From: Trichosporon coremiiforme
Taxonomy: Eukaryota > Basidiomycota > Tremellomycetes > Trichosporonales > Trichosporonaceae
NCBI GenBank assembly: GCA_039545355.1
Contig: BCJJ01000005.1
Span: 1,911,447-1,975,446, forward strand
Direction: 5' to 3'
Length of the DNA: 64,000 nt
A program made the translations under genes and the position numbers. Shown piece by piece: positions 34,539 to 45,795 of the stretch (position 1 is the stretch's first letter; each line of letters opens with the position of its first letter). The notes below the pieces were generated by a model. That model searched no databases and was not told the origin of the DNA. It saw nothing but the letters and a program-made list of their open reading frames with translations.

Positions 34539-36710
34539 ATGGCCAGTCGAGCCGCCAACGTGGTCGCAGCCGCGACGACTGCCTCGGTCACGTCGCCGTC
34601 CTCGGCCGGCGGCATCAAGGACCGGAAAAAGTCAGCTCATTGGACTGACAGCGACACGAGCGAGCTGCTCAACGTTCTGCTGCGCTACAACAACGATCGA
34701 ACCATTGACAACGGTTTCCGCCCAGAAGTATGGGAGGAGGCCTCGGCCATCCTCGAGAGCGCGGTCAACATGGGCGGCGCCAAGACGCCGGAAGCATGCA
34801 AGTCACGGTGGCAGCGCCTGCAGCGCGACTACAAGGCGGTGAGGGACCTCGAAGAGTTCGCAGGCTTCACATGGGACCGCAACGAGCATCGGCTGAAAGC
34901 GTCGGAGCAAGCCTGGGACGCGGCTGGTAAAGTGAGTCCAGCCCCGATCACTCTGTGCACAGGAGGGATCGCATAGCCGTTGCTACCGAATGAGCGGTTA
35001 TGCTGACTGACCCCACTTGCAGATACATGCCGAGGCAAAGAAGGCGCGAAAGATTCATCTGCCGTGCTACGACCAGCTCGCAGCCCTGTGTCCGGATGGC
35101 AGGTCGGGAGGGAAGACGTCCAGGCGACCGACCAAGCCGCGCGTCTCGTCAACCTCGTTCACGTCCGACAGCTCTGGCGTCGTATCGTTAAACCTCACGC
35201 CGTCGGGGCAAAACGGCATGGTCGCGCTCATGCAAGACCCGTCTCACGACCATGCCCGCGCGATGGCTTCTGGAGCCGCAGCCGGTCTGCAGCCTGGACT
35301 CACGCTGCAGGGGGAGTCGTCGTTAATCTGGCCTGAAGACGACAGCGTCGAGCATGTCGAGACCGCCTTTACGTTACCGCCGAACGCTGTGAGTGGCACT
35401 CTCGAGAACTCATGTGTGTACAACCATCTGACGTTCAGGCTCGTCAAACCTTCTCCATGACACAGCAGCAGCAGAAGCGCATGCCCACTTACGATGCAAG
35501 CATGATGCCAGGGACGTCACAGCATCCCTCGCCGAAACGAAGGCGGCCCTCGGATATGCCCGCACCACTGTATCAGCACATGCCCCTCGACCGGCCACAG
35601 CCCCAGATGATGCCACAGCACGCTACTTCTCAAGCCCCCCAGGATCCGCAACAGAATCACCAGCAACAGCAGCAGCAGCTTCATGCCCCGCATCACCCGC
35701 CCCCGCAGCAGCAACAGCAGGCTCAACAGCAGCAACAAGCACAGCAGCAACAAGCACAGCAGCAACAAGCACAGCAGCAGCAGCAACAACAACAACAACA
35801 ACAGCAGCAGCAGCAACAACAACAACAACAGCAACAGCATCACATCTCCCCGCCGCAACTTGCCCAACCGCAACCTACCCCTCAACCCCCTCAACCCCCG
35901 CAACCTCAAGCTTTCCAGCAAACTCCGCATACTCCTTCTCAATCCCATTCCTCTCACTCTGCATCGGCCCAGCCGCATCCTTCTCCTGTCACGAATCGTC
36001 ACGCCCCCCAACCACACTATGGAACGTATCCGCAACAAACGACGTACAACCAACGATCACCTCAGTATACGCCTTCAGTTTCAGAGCAGCCCTTGCGCTC
36101 TCCGGTGTACCAGCCGCGACACATGACGGAAATGTCGCAGGCGTCGGAAACCGCACTTAACCATAACCCGATTAGTGTTGAAAACGGTACACGCCGTGTT
36201 TCAAGTCCTCAAACGCATACAGGGTCGGGTCATTCGGGTCATGGCCACACCCGCTTAAGATCCGCCGCGAACCTTACGCAGATGAACATTGCGCCGCCGG
36301 GCAGTGGTCCGAACAGCAGGCTCATGTCGCCAACAACGATGGTGACTCCGCAACAGCGACCGCTACGCACGAACCTGTCGATGGAGAGCATGAGCCTGGA
36401 TCCGCCGGCGACATCGATGATGAACTCGATCACAAGTGGTACCGAATCGAGCATCGAACCGTCGACGGCTCCAATTGCCGCGGCCCCAGCGAGTAGCAGC
36501 ACCGCCGAGCTCGTGCTCGCCGAGCGCCACACCGAGGCACTCCGGATCCTCCAGCGCGAGAAGACGCTGACGCCGGAGGAGATGCTCGACATGGTCCAAA
36601 AGTTCGAGGACCACCCGCGCTCCGTCGACTCGTACCTCGCGCTGGAGGGCCCGCTCCGCACGGCGTACGTCAAATCGACGATATCCAAGAGCAAGAAGTG
36701 GAGGCCGTAG
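34539..36710 (+). CDS. Myb/SANT-like DNA-binding protein with long polyglutamine tract (676 aa, 3 exons)
   Basis: The exons are 34539..34931, 35023..35388 and 35439..36710 (2031 nt), with introns of 91 and 50 nt. Residues ~30-150 match the Myb/SANT-like DNA-binding domain family (Myb_DNA-bind_3 type). Visible landmarks are SAHWTDSDTSELLNVLLRY, FRPEVWEEASAILE, the ACKSRWQRLQRDYKAVRDL recognition-helix region, and after intron 1 HLPCYDQLAALC. From about residue 342 to 387 there is a glutamine tract with a ~22-residue uninterrupted Q run encoded by mixed CAG/CAA. Further Gln/Pro/Ser-rich sequence follows. The C-terminus is a short helical region, ERHTEALRILQREKTLTPEE to the end. It is probably a nuclear transcriptional regulator; targets are unknown. 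The ATG at 34539 is the first in-frame ATG. Confidence 0.8.
35705..35839 (+). repeat. CAG/CAA polyglutamine-coding repeat
   Basis: This run of mixed CAG and CAA codons encodes Q tracts interrupted by alanines and ends in about 22 consecutive glutamines. The mixture of synonymous codons should make the tract less prone to slippage than a pure CAG run. That is inference. Confidence 0.9.
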
Positions 36711-37274
36711 AGCGGCAACCGCAGTCCACTTGGCTGGCCTCTTGAGCCTGCTCCCAGCGTCTGCCGGCTCATCGGCGCTTGGCCTGTCGACATGTCGGTC
36801 TCCGGCTTGCCAAGTCGATCGTCGGCCCGGCGTCTGCCGTCGACTCGGAGCGCTCTGACAACTCATCCGCGATCTGGTCGTTCAGGGGCCATGCCCATCA
36901 ACAACCTGGTACACCCTTTCCCTTCGATTGACGGCTCCTTGCGGCGCAGTCCCTCTCCCGATGGCTCGGCGGCGAACAGCCTGTGGGGAAGATACACCAC
37001 GCCTCCGGGCAGTCCCAGCCTCCGCCGCCGGCGCGACGCTGTTTGCCGCGAAGACCGTCAGCAGTAGACATATGATATACAGAACAGTAGACCCAACGCC
37101 TCCACGCCACCTGAACCGTCACTTGTAACGGCCCCCATGCACAGGTATGCCGAGGCGCCCATATTGCCATAGAAGCAGCAGAAGAAGCGAGATGAAATGT
37201 CCTTTCAATGTCCCCGTGGTGCAGCGTCGAAATGATATATGCAGATGGATCTCGCCGTCTATACTACATTAGGT
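36711..37274. other. Convergent intergenic region between Myb/SANT gene and NAA50
   Basis: About 560 bp lie between the two stop codons. Short open frames exist but none is convincing. This presumably contains both 3' untranslated regions. Confidence 0.5.
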
Positions 37275-38387
37275 CTACTTGCCGTTCTGGGCGCTCTCGC
37301 CAAGGGACGCAGCAATGTCGTCGAGCGTGAGGATCCATGCCGCCCGCGGCTCCATCTTGGAGTAGTACGTCTCGTCGCTGGCGTCAGCTCCCATGATCCC
37401 CACTGAGCCAGTACTCACACTCCGGACTCCTTGAACCCGAGCCGCTCGTAGAACTTGCGCGCGGCGTCATTACCGACCTGGACGTGGACGAGGGCGCGGT
37501 TGATCGGCTGCCGAGGCTTGGCGGGGGTCAGAGCAGCGCGGGTCGCGACGCCAGTCGAAGGGGGCGTCGGCGGCGGCGGCGTCGTCGGGTGCAGCGCCGC
37601 GCGAAGGGCAGAGGTCACGAGCGCATTGCCGAGACCTTGGGAACGGTACGGCGCGAGAACACTGGGGTCAGCTCAATCGTCTGCATGCATAAGCTTCTCT
37701 TGCCGCCTCTTGCCTCCTCTCCCTCCCCCATCCTGTACCATTCCTTGATTCTCTCCACGCCCCGACATCTCCTCAGCGTCTGGAGTGGAGCGAGCAGCGC
37801 CCTCCGAAGGAGAAGCAGGGTGGACGGCTCCCGACTCACGCAAGCGTCAAAATCGCCAGCACCGGGGGCTCCTTCTTCTTCTCCTCGATGCGGCAGCAGC
37901 ACGCGCCGACGGGAATGTCTTGGTAGTACACGAGCTTGTTGATGTCGTCGAGCTGCGGATCGAGCACGTCCTTGTAGAACTTGTCAGAGTAGACGATCGG
38001 GAGCACGACCGAGTTGAGCTTGCGCAGCGTGCCGGACTGGGGTCAGCTTGTCTCCTATGTTCGATAGCTCGGCGATGACTCCTACGTCCCTGCTGTCATG
38101 ATTTCCCCGCCCATTGGTGTGAATGGGCCCGGCCGATGGCCGATGCGCGGAGCTCGGAGGCCACGGGAACGCAGGGAGGACAGGCTCTAAGGCGCTCGCT
38201 CCGCCCGCCGCACACTCACGTTGTTCACCGTCAGCGACGTCAGCGTCACCTTGGGCTTGGGGCTGATCTTGCGTCCTCCACCATTGACGCTGACGGCCTC
38301 GTGCTCGCCGCGGGCCTTGTCGAGGTCAAGCGGCGAGCTCACAGTCCCCGCAGTCGAGTAAGTGTGGGTCGCGGGCGCGGGAGCCAT
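37275..38387 (-). CDS. NAA50: NAA50-like N-alpha-acetyltransferase (236 aa, 4 exons)
   Basis: The exons are 38387..38220, 38036..37840, 37661..37419 and 37377..37275 (711 nt). The GNAT fold is evident: LRKLNSVVLPIVYSDKFYKD is the typical NAA50/San opening and GACCCRIEEKK the following strand. VLAPYRSQGLGNAL carries the acetyl-CoA-binding (Q/R)xxGxG/A motif, and LVHVQVGNDAARKFYERLGF plus ETYYSKMEP are the C-terminal strands. NAA50 acetylates Met-starting N-termini, usually as part of the NatA/NatE complex at the ribosome. Relative to the ~170-residue animal enzyme there is a ~55-residue N-terminal extension. There is also a Pro/Thr-rich insert (PTTPPPPTPPSTG region) between the CoA-binding helix and the next strand. 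Introns 1 and 2 are long (183 and 178 nt). The gene is divergent from PTH2. Confidence 0.9.
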
Positions 38388-38603
38388 GTTTGTCGTTGTT
38401 TTGGTGTTTCTGACTGTTCGCAGATCACCCTACATATCATGTCGACAAGGTAGCTAGGAGCTCAGACGCGATCGGCGCGGACGTCGTTTTCGCATCACGT
38501 GACCCAGATTAGAAAGTTGGGTTCCTCGTTCCTCCCAGTTCCTCCCACTCGGCGGCGACTGAAACAAGCGTCGAGATTATTGTCATCACCCCCATCTGCA
38601 CAA

Positions 38604-39355
38604 ATGAGCACGCTCCGGGAAAACGTCACTGGTGAGCTAACAAGGTAGTGATCTCAAGCTAAGCTAATCTCCAGCGGCTCTCGCCCCTATCCCGCTCGCT
38701 CTCGCCCTCGCCGCCTTCGTGGCGGGCTACGGCGCGCACAAGGCGCTGGCGCCGCAGGCCGTCGTGCTCGCCAAGCCGAAGACGCCGCGGCGCGAGCGCG
38801 CCGACAGCGTGACCTCTGAGGGAGGTACGGATACGGACAGCGACTTTGAGGACGAGGCGGCGGCGAATGCGGCCGACCTCGGATCCCTCAAGCCCGGCAG
38901 CGATGAGATCAAGCTCGTGCTCGTCGTTAACGACAGCCTCAAGATGAGCAAGGGCAAGATTGGCGCGCAGTGTGGACACGCCACGCTGGCGTGCTACGAG
39001 ACGCTTGCGAAGGGCAACCCAAGAGTGAGTTGATCATTTCTGCGCTCCCTGACCCGGTCCCAACCTCGAAGTCGGGAGATGGAATGGTTCAAGCTGTTCG
39101 TCGACTTTGTCAAACTGACCCCAGCTCGTGAACCGGTGGAAGATGTACGGCCAGCCCAAGATCTGCCTCAAGGCTGCGACTACGGAGGATATCGACGCCA
39201 TGGCTCGTCACGCGCGCAGCCTGAACCTCTGCGCGCGCACGATCCAGGACGCCGGCCGCACGCAGGTCGCTCCCGGCAGCAAGACCGTGCTCGGTATCGG
39301 CCCCGGACCGGCCCGCCTGATCAACCAGGTCACCGGCAAGCTCAAGCTGCTCTAA
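38604..39355 (+). CDS. PTH2: Pth2-type peptidyl-tRNA hydrolase (202 aa, 3 exons)
   Basis: The exons are 38604..38631, 38675..39024 and 39125..39355 (609 nt). An N-terminal hydrophobic segment (IPLALALAAFVAGYGAHKAL) is followed by a charged linker. The Pth2 catalytic domain then starts at IKLVLVVNDSLKMSKGKIGA and includes QCGHATLACYETL, LVNRWKMYGQPKICLKA and TVLGIGPGPARLINQVTGKL. These segments contain the conserved Lys, His and Asp residues of the family. Pth2 releases peptides from peptidyl-tRNA. The membrane anchor is like that of yeast and human PTH2/Bit1, which localise to mitochondria. The gene converges on the U2AF small-subunit gene with a 126-bp gap. Confidence 0.93.
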
Positions 39356-39481
39356 ACCTTTCCTGTACAATTCTAGACCTAGATGCACCTCTTTCGTGAT
39401 AATAATGCAGGACCCTGCTGAATGACATCTACGCTACTACTACAGTTACACGATCCGGACGGGTATGTTACGGAGGGAAGT

Positions 39482-40336
39482 CTAGTCGCGCCCGTTGCGC
39501 GCGCTGGGCGGGACCCAGCCGCGCGAGTCGGCGCGCGCCGCGCCGGGCGTCCAGCCGAGGTCGGAAGAGTCCTGGCCCGCGGCACCGTTCACCGTGTCGC
39601 TTCGTCGCGAGACACGCTGGCTAGCGTGCAGCGAAGACACGAGCGACTTGGTCGGGTGGCACAGATGCATGAAGTTGCAGAATCTGGCGTCAGCTATCCA
39701 CGTCAAAACACTAGCACGCACCCCTCACGCTTGCACTCGCCAAGTTCGTTTTGGCGGCAGCATGCCTCGCGGAAGTCGCTGACGGGAGACAGCTCGGCGT
39801 GCAGCGGCCGCATGCCGTACCATCGGTTGTTGAGCTGCTCGACCGCCTTGTTCGCCTCCGCCTCCCACTCGTACCGCACGTAGACGTTGCCCTCAAGGTG
39901 ATCGCCAATGTTGTCGCACACGTGCATCTCCTGCACGTTACCGTACTTGCACAGCTCACTGAGGTCAGCTGAATATTCGACACAGCGAAGCTGCTTGGTC
40001 ACTCACATGAAGAAGTCCTCATAGAACCGGTCAAAGTCGGCCTGCAGCTCATCTTTCGTCATCGTCAGTCCCTCCGGCGTGTGCGACGGATTGTTGTAGA
40101 CGTTCGGCAGCAGCACCGTCTGCGAGAACTGCGGCTTGATGTGCTTCCTGTTCGTCAGTTAGATGCCTCGGATCTCGAAACTCACCTTGAGCATCGATCT
40201 CCGTGACGGCACGCGCCGATCTTCAGGTAGAACGAGCAGTTGACACGGTCCTGCTCAGTGCCGCTGTTCTGTTAGCTACCATCCTATACGCACACCGCTC
40301 CGTGACTCACTAAATGTTGGCGAGATGAGACGCCAT
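39482..40336 (-). CDS. U2AF1: U2AF small subunit (U2AF35/U2AF23) splicing factor (227 aa, 5 exons)
   Basis: The exons are 40336..40311, 40263..40186, 40147..40007, 39958..39722 and 39683..39482 (684 nt). The protein begins MASHLANIYGTEQDRVNCSF. It has the two CCCH zinc fingers that flank a U2AF-homology RRM: [20 protein letters not shown] and CCRQNELGECKREGFCNFMH. The RRM core includes YGNVQEMHVCDN and VYVRYEWEAEANKAVEQLNN. U2AF35 recognises the 3' splice-site AG together with the large subunit. The tail after the second finger is short and has only a few Arg/Ser pairs, so there is no long RS domain, as in the fission-yeast protein. Intron 1 ends GCTAACAGAACAG, and only the second AG gives an open frame. 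Confidence 0.93.
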
Positions 40337-40738
40337 CTTGAATTTTGTTTACTCCTTTGGACGCTGAAGCTGTAGCTGTAGCTGTTTCAATCCAGGCACG
40401 CGTGAGTGTTGATATCTCTGACTCTGACAAGGACAGGACGCTTGTTGAGATCGACAGATGCAGAGTGTGCGGTTTCGAGATTCAAAGACGAAGTGTAAGA
40501 GTGTGGATTGGTGACGCATCCAAAGCAATAACATGAGCGTCATGTAGAGGCGCCAGGCGAGACGCGCACCGCCGACCGCCACAGGCTGAATCAGCAGGAA
40601 TCACCGCCGGTTTCCGGGTCATTCTCCCACGGTCTACCGTTCGGTGCGCTTGGGTGGCGCGAACCGCGCAACGTCACCGGTGTGAGCACGACCGATCGAA
40701 AGCTGTACCAGAACGTTCACTGCTCACACAACATCAAC
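40337..40738. promoter_or_regulatory. Divergent promoter region between U2AF1 and SEC17
   Basis: This 402-bp stretch separates the two start codons. A small (ctgtag)3 repeat lies around 40368-40387. No named element was recognised. Confidence 0.5.
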
Positions 40739-41727
40739 ATGGGCGGACGAGGCGACGAACTCCTCGCAAAGGCCGAGAAGAAGGCTTCCTCTTCCACCGG
40801 CTGGTTCTCATCCAGCTCCTCCAAGTGGGAGGACGCTGCCGACCTCTTCCAGCAGGTACGTGCGATGGCGCCGGGGCTTGGCACCGGCGAGGCTGTGTGG
40901 AGGCGGAGCTGTTTGCGGCTGACATACCCAGGCCGCCAATGCATACAAGATCGAGTCCCGATGGACCGACTCCGGCAAGGCGTTCGAGCGTGAGGCCGCG
41001 TGCCGCCTCAAGGCCGATGAGAAGAACGATGCCATGAACGCCTTCCACAACGCTGGCAAGAGCTACAAGAAGTCGGACCCCCAAGGTAAGTCTTTGAAAC
41101 TAACCAACCGTTTACCATGGCTAATGCTCAGCCGCCATCAACGCTCTGCACCAATGCATCAAGTTGATCACCGAGTCTGGCAACTTCCGCCAGGCTGCGG
41201 ACCGGGAGAAGGAGATTGCGCAGATCTACGCTCAGGACGGGCTCGACATCCAGCAGGCGCGGGACAGCTACCAGCGCGCCGGCGACTGGTACAAGCAGGA
41301 GGACGCGAACGCGACTGCGAACCAGTGTTACCAGCAGGCTGCAGAGCTCAGCGCTGAGCTCGGAGATTACCGCCGCGCGATCGACAACTACGTTACGGTC
41401 GCCGACTGGTCGCTCACGTCCCCGCTCACCAAGTACAGCGTCAAGGACTACTTCCTGCGGGCGGTCATGTGCGCGATCGCGACTGGAGATCTCGTCACGG
41501 CCAGGAAACTGCTCGACTCGTTCGACCAGAAGGACGTCACCTTCCCTTCGACGCGTGAGGCCAAGTTCGCCCGCGAGCTCGTCGATGCGTGCGAAGAGGG
41601 CGACGTCGAGCGCTACACCTCGGCCGTGTTCAACTACGACCAGATCTCCAAGCTTGACAACTGGAAGACGAACATTCTTCTCAAGGTCAAGAGGGCGCTC
41701 GAGGAGGAGGAAAGCAGTCTTCTTTAG
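40739..41727 (+). CDS. SEC17: Alpha-SNAP/Sec17 (288 aa, 3 exons)
   Basis: The exons are 40739..40855, 40932..41085 and 41132..41727 (867 nt), with introns of 76 and 46 nt. The sequence follows the SNAP family throughout. DELLAKAEKKASSSTGWF is the membrane-binding N-terminal loop region, and KWEDAADLFQQAANAYK the first helical repeat. Next come DAMNAFHNAGKSYKKSDPQ and RRAIDNYVTVADWSL. The acidic C-terminus ALEEEESSLL, with its penultimate leucine, is needed for stimulating NSF in known homologues. Alpha-SNAP recruits NSF/Sec18 to SNARE complexes for disassembly after fusion. Length is normal (yeast Sec17 is 292 residues). Confidence 0.95.
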
Positions 41728-41810
41728 GTTTGTATCAGATGTATCTTAGATGAGGTTTCCGTGTCCGCACTTAGGAATGAGCATGATGAGTGGCATGATA
41801 TGTTCTATGA

Positions 41811-42815
41811 CTATTGCTTGGGGATGGAGTCGGCCGCAGGCTTAGCCTCCTCCTTAGGGGTTTCGGGCTTGGCCCCCTCCTTCGGGGCCACAGTCTCAGC
41901 GACCGGCTTGGCAGCCTCAGCAGCCTCAGCAGCAGCCTCAACCTCAGCCTCCGCGGCGGCAACCACACCCTCGGGGTTCTGCTCAACCTTCGAGGGAGCG
42001 GCGGGCTTGGGGGCCTGGAACGTCTCTCCTCCGAGCTCCTTGACGAGGTCCTTCACGCGAGCAACAGACTGGGCCTTGGAGCTAGCCTCCTTGAGGTGCT
42101 CGATGGGGGCAATGTCCTTGGATCCGAAACCGAACTCCTCCCACTCGTGGAGGTAGCACTTGATGCCAACGCCGCCAACAGAGTTGCGCTTCAGATACCG
42201 GAGGAACAGGTCGATGATCTCGGGGTCGGTGTCGTAGATCTTGATCGTGCGCTTGTGCGTGTAACGCGTGAAGTTCTCCATCGACTTCTTGTGCACGAAC
42301 GGCGACTTGAGGACAGTAACGAGCTCCTTCGTTTTCGGCAATGAGATGACGCCCGACGTCGGCATGTTCAGGTTAGCCGCCGCGTGCAGCGCAAAGTTCG
42401 ACTGGAGGTCGACGTGGTACGCAAAGTACGCGCGCATGTGCAGCGTCGCGACCGGCACGCCGTGCTTCTTCGGCACCTTCTTGAGGGGAGGGAAGTTGAA
42501 CGTCTTCGCCGACTCCTCAGCGAGCACGGGAGGGTGCACGATACCGTTCTCGATGACTAGCCTTCCCTTGAAGGGGTCAACCGGGGTCTCCTCGCTCGAA
42601 GCGGTGGCGACGGCGCCAGTCGAACTGTGTTGTCAGCTTTCGATCGACACAGACGCATCTTCGCCATGTAGAGCGAAGCACTTGAAAAGCCAGGCGCACA
42701 CTGCTCTGCCCGCAGACACGACTCACGCGAAACGAGAGCTCGAGGCAACACACGGGGTCACCCGCGGGACGGCCCGCACAGCCCACGACAGCCCAAATAC
42801 CGTTCGGCTGGCCAT
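41811..42815 (-). CDS. RSM10: Mitochondrial ribosomal protein uS10m (Rsm10) (300 aa, 2 exons)
   Basis: Exon 1 is 42815..42727 and exon 2 is 42624..41811, with a 102-nt intron. The N-terminus MASRTVFGLSWAVRAVPRVT is basic and amphipathic, typical of a mitochondrial presequence. The central part is the uS10 domain: FAYHVDLQSNFALHAAANLN, then SPFVHKKSMENFTRYTHKRT and IKIYDTDPEIIDLFLRYLKR. It would sit in the head of the mitochondrial small ribosomal subunit. The last ~100 residues are an Ala/Glu/Lys/Pro-rich low-complexity tail (EAEVEAAAEAAEAAKPV region) that most relatives lack. The gene converges on SEC17 with only 83 bp between stop codons. Confidence 0.9.
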
Positions 42816-45795
42816 TGTTGATGTCGGTGGAAAATGTCGGACCTGGACCTCGGAGATGGACCTCAACTCTCGACTTTCCTCGCTGCTCGCTCGAATCTGG
42901 CGTTCCCTATCCGATCCGCCCGCCTTGAAAAGTCCATATCTTTTGATTCCGCTACCACGTGGCTATATCCAGGCACGGCTGAAGCTGCAATGTTGACCGC
43001 GACCAGCAACGCAACAGAAGTTCAATGCATACTTATCAATGATCTTGTCGATTGCACAAACTTGAACTGAATCTTGTCCTGACATATCGCGCCGTTAATT
43101 GACCTCCAGATATTATGTAATCCGTGAGCACTTTCCCTCTCCGCTTTCTGTAGCGGGAACCGGACGCTGACGACGGGCGGACAGGACCTCTCAGGTCAAG
43201 CTATCCTAACAGTCTACTTCTGATATTGGCGTGGCAAGAACTGCCCTAGTACGGAAACAACGATAATGAGAGAGCTGTTTTATTGTCCTGATTCACTGAT
43301 AGTGCTGGAATGGGACCGGCAGGAAGGGATCACCATACACTGACTGCGCGGCAGTTTGCTCTCACGCTTGTCATGGTCAATTATCAAGAGCAAGTCCACA
43401 TCAGCGGCAAGGCAGCCGCCATTCCGAACCTTCATTCTACGTCACGCCAACCATGTCGGCCGACCTGCTCGATCCATGGTGACAGATGGTTATCGACCAG
43501 TCTAACCTGCGCCACGCCGGTGTGTGACATGCCAAGCATATCTCCGGAACGGAAGCGCTACCAAAGTGACTTGTGCTTCTGCAGCCATTCCAATCGGTTC
43601 CAGTGCGCTCAGTGGAAGACCACCGCCGACCAGTGCACACCAGTGCCTGCTGTTTGGGTTCTATCTGAAGTCGTGTGGTCTTCTTCCGTGGACATCGCCG
43701 CTCAGACTACTACCCGCGGAAGTGTAACACACTCGGCAGGCTAGCCAACTGGTGTAAGTACCCCTGTGACCACTGTAGACCGTACTAGACCGGACAGCTT
43801 CCGGTAGCTCGGGGCTGTTGCCCGAGCATGTCTGCTCTACTGCGGCTTGGGCGGTCAAGTGCCGGCTAGCGTGTGGGTTCCCCAGAAAGTCGGAATGGAA
43901 CGAATGGCTCCTCCGTGCTAGTGAGACGTTGAGGACTCGACACAGGTCGCTGCCGTCAGTATGTCGAAGGAGTGTACAGTGGTGTCCCCAGCTTTTCAGA
44001 GACGTGACCAGTTGCCTATGTACGCAAGGGAATCGTCTGAGGTCGCCACTGCTGAAGAGCTGGGGCTCGCAATCGTTTGGGGACAGAGACGCGAGGTTCG
44101 GAGGTCGATAAACTGTCGTGGTCAAGAGTAATCAAGAGCGATGAGTGCCACTATCATGTGTCAGACCACGCTACACTACGGAAGTGCGTTCCGTCAGCAT
44201 TTGGGTGGAATACATCGCGTTGTAGAATCTGTGGATCTCCTCTGTCAGTTTCGCCACTCAAAGAGTTGGATCCTCGGTCGGAGTTGCCCACCTACACATC
44301 TCCATTAGGACGCAGGAACGATCGAGTCCATGACTAATAGCCACCGTAACCAGAGTGGCAGTGAGACATTGCCAACGACTACTGTATGGATCGTTACGCG
44401 GCCCACCCCCTTGCCAATACACCTCACACGGGCTGAGTTATTAATCTGGCAGGTTGTCCTGAGGCTGAGGTATTAACAGGGCGAGTTGTCCTGAAAGCTG
44501 AGGTATTAAAGAGACCGGGTGGGGCGCCGCCGCGCACCGAGGTATTTTGCCAACGGGTATGTCAAGTGATCAGCGCGGATTTCAGTTCAGCCGACTCGAA
44601 TTCTGCCAAAACCCTTGAACTGCCGTTCATCGGGTCCGGGACAAATGAACTCGGAATGAAACTCGGGGTGGAGGCGTCGCGGCGCTGCGGCGTAAACAAA
44701 GCAATACGGCGTCTCATCAGTGTGACTTCTTGTGTCTGTGTGTTGATATTTGTTGTTTACCTGTGTGTCGCTGTGTGCATCGTGCACACGCCCCAGGCCA
44801 GGAGAGGCGTCAGCTGCTCGTGGGGCCCAATACACCGTGTCCGCAGACAATAACGAGGAGCAAAATGGCGCGCCAGCGCCCAGAGACGAAACCGAGAGGT
44901 TGCTTTCCGGGCCGCTTGGATCTTCTTGGCGCTGTCATGCGCCCGACGCCCAGAACTTCCAGTCAACAGATTGCACCGCCTTCGTGCCTTTGCCACTGAT
45001 AACATCTATCTTCTGTCACCACTGTGTCCGTGGCACGGACCCATACACATCTGGAATGCGGCACTGATACACTGGTCATCGTGCGATCTGATTACTGCAA
45101 TAGCGTCCGCTTACCAAGATTTACCCTTGAGTAGGTATGACATGGGGCATGGTCAAGGAACGGAGCCGGCGGGCTGTCCTGCCCGGGTAGCAGGTCGCGG
45201 CCATCGTCTTCCCTGGCACGCAGTCTGGCGGCTTGTCTGGCGTCTTGGCAGCGCAGTCGATCATTGACGTGTTGCGGGCTGCACCGCCTTGACATCCCTC
45301 ATCCTTGTTATCAGCTATCAGCTGTCGCGACACGTAGGTGCACCGCTGCTCTGCTGCGCGAAGCCGTGAAATGACGAGATTTCATACTGTGCTACGTGCT
45401 ACTTGCTACGACTGCGGCTATCATACAGGAGTAACAACTGAGTTGGGAGGGAAGAAAACAGATTACAGGTCGCTGTGGGCCATACACTTAGGGTCGAATT
45501 CGTGCGCCTATGCCTCTAATGTTTGTTGTGGTGCTTTGCTGATATGGGTTTTCAGAGTTAATTACGCATGTATTGTTGAGTGGTGGTGTGCTAAAGATGC
45601 TGAGAGCTGTCGCGTGATGGATTAACAGAGCGAGCTGGTTCGCAGCAGGTTCAGTGAGTACCGGCGCTTGTGGAGTGAGGTGAGGTCAAGCGAGCCGCGT
45701 GCGGAGCCCGTCTTGGGAACGAGCGATTGCGGTCTTGGCTTCAGCCCCGGGGTAGGGCGCGGCGCATCGCGCCGGCGCCGGAAGACAGAGGGAAT
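42816..45795. other. Gene-free intergenic region (about 3 kb)
   Basis: No coding exon chain or RNA gene is recognised. The region contains a small tandem array (listed separately) and is somewhat richer in A+T than the coding blocks, especially 44.1-45.6 kb. The left end must carry the uS10m promoter. Confidence 0.5.
44432..44515. repeat. Degenerate 32-33-bp tandem repeat (gctgag-ttattaa...gttgtcctga)
   Basis: Units start at 44432, 44464 and 44497, each beginning gctgag(t/g)tattaa. The first two end with gttgtcctga(g/a). A partial fourth copy (accgaggtatttt) occurs near 44536. Confidence 0.8.

Noticed and set aside
35517..36053. Minus-strand Leu/Arg-rich frame opposite the polyglutamine tract
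   Set aside because: The leucine run is simply the antisense of CAG/CAA codons; the plus-strand Myb/SANT gene explains the region.
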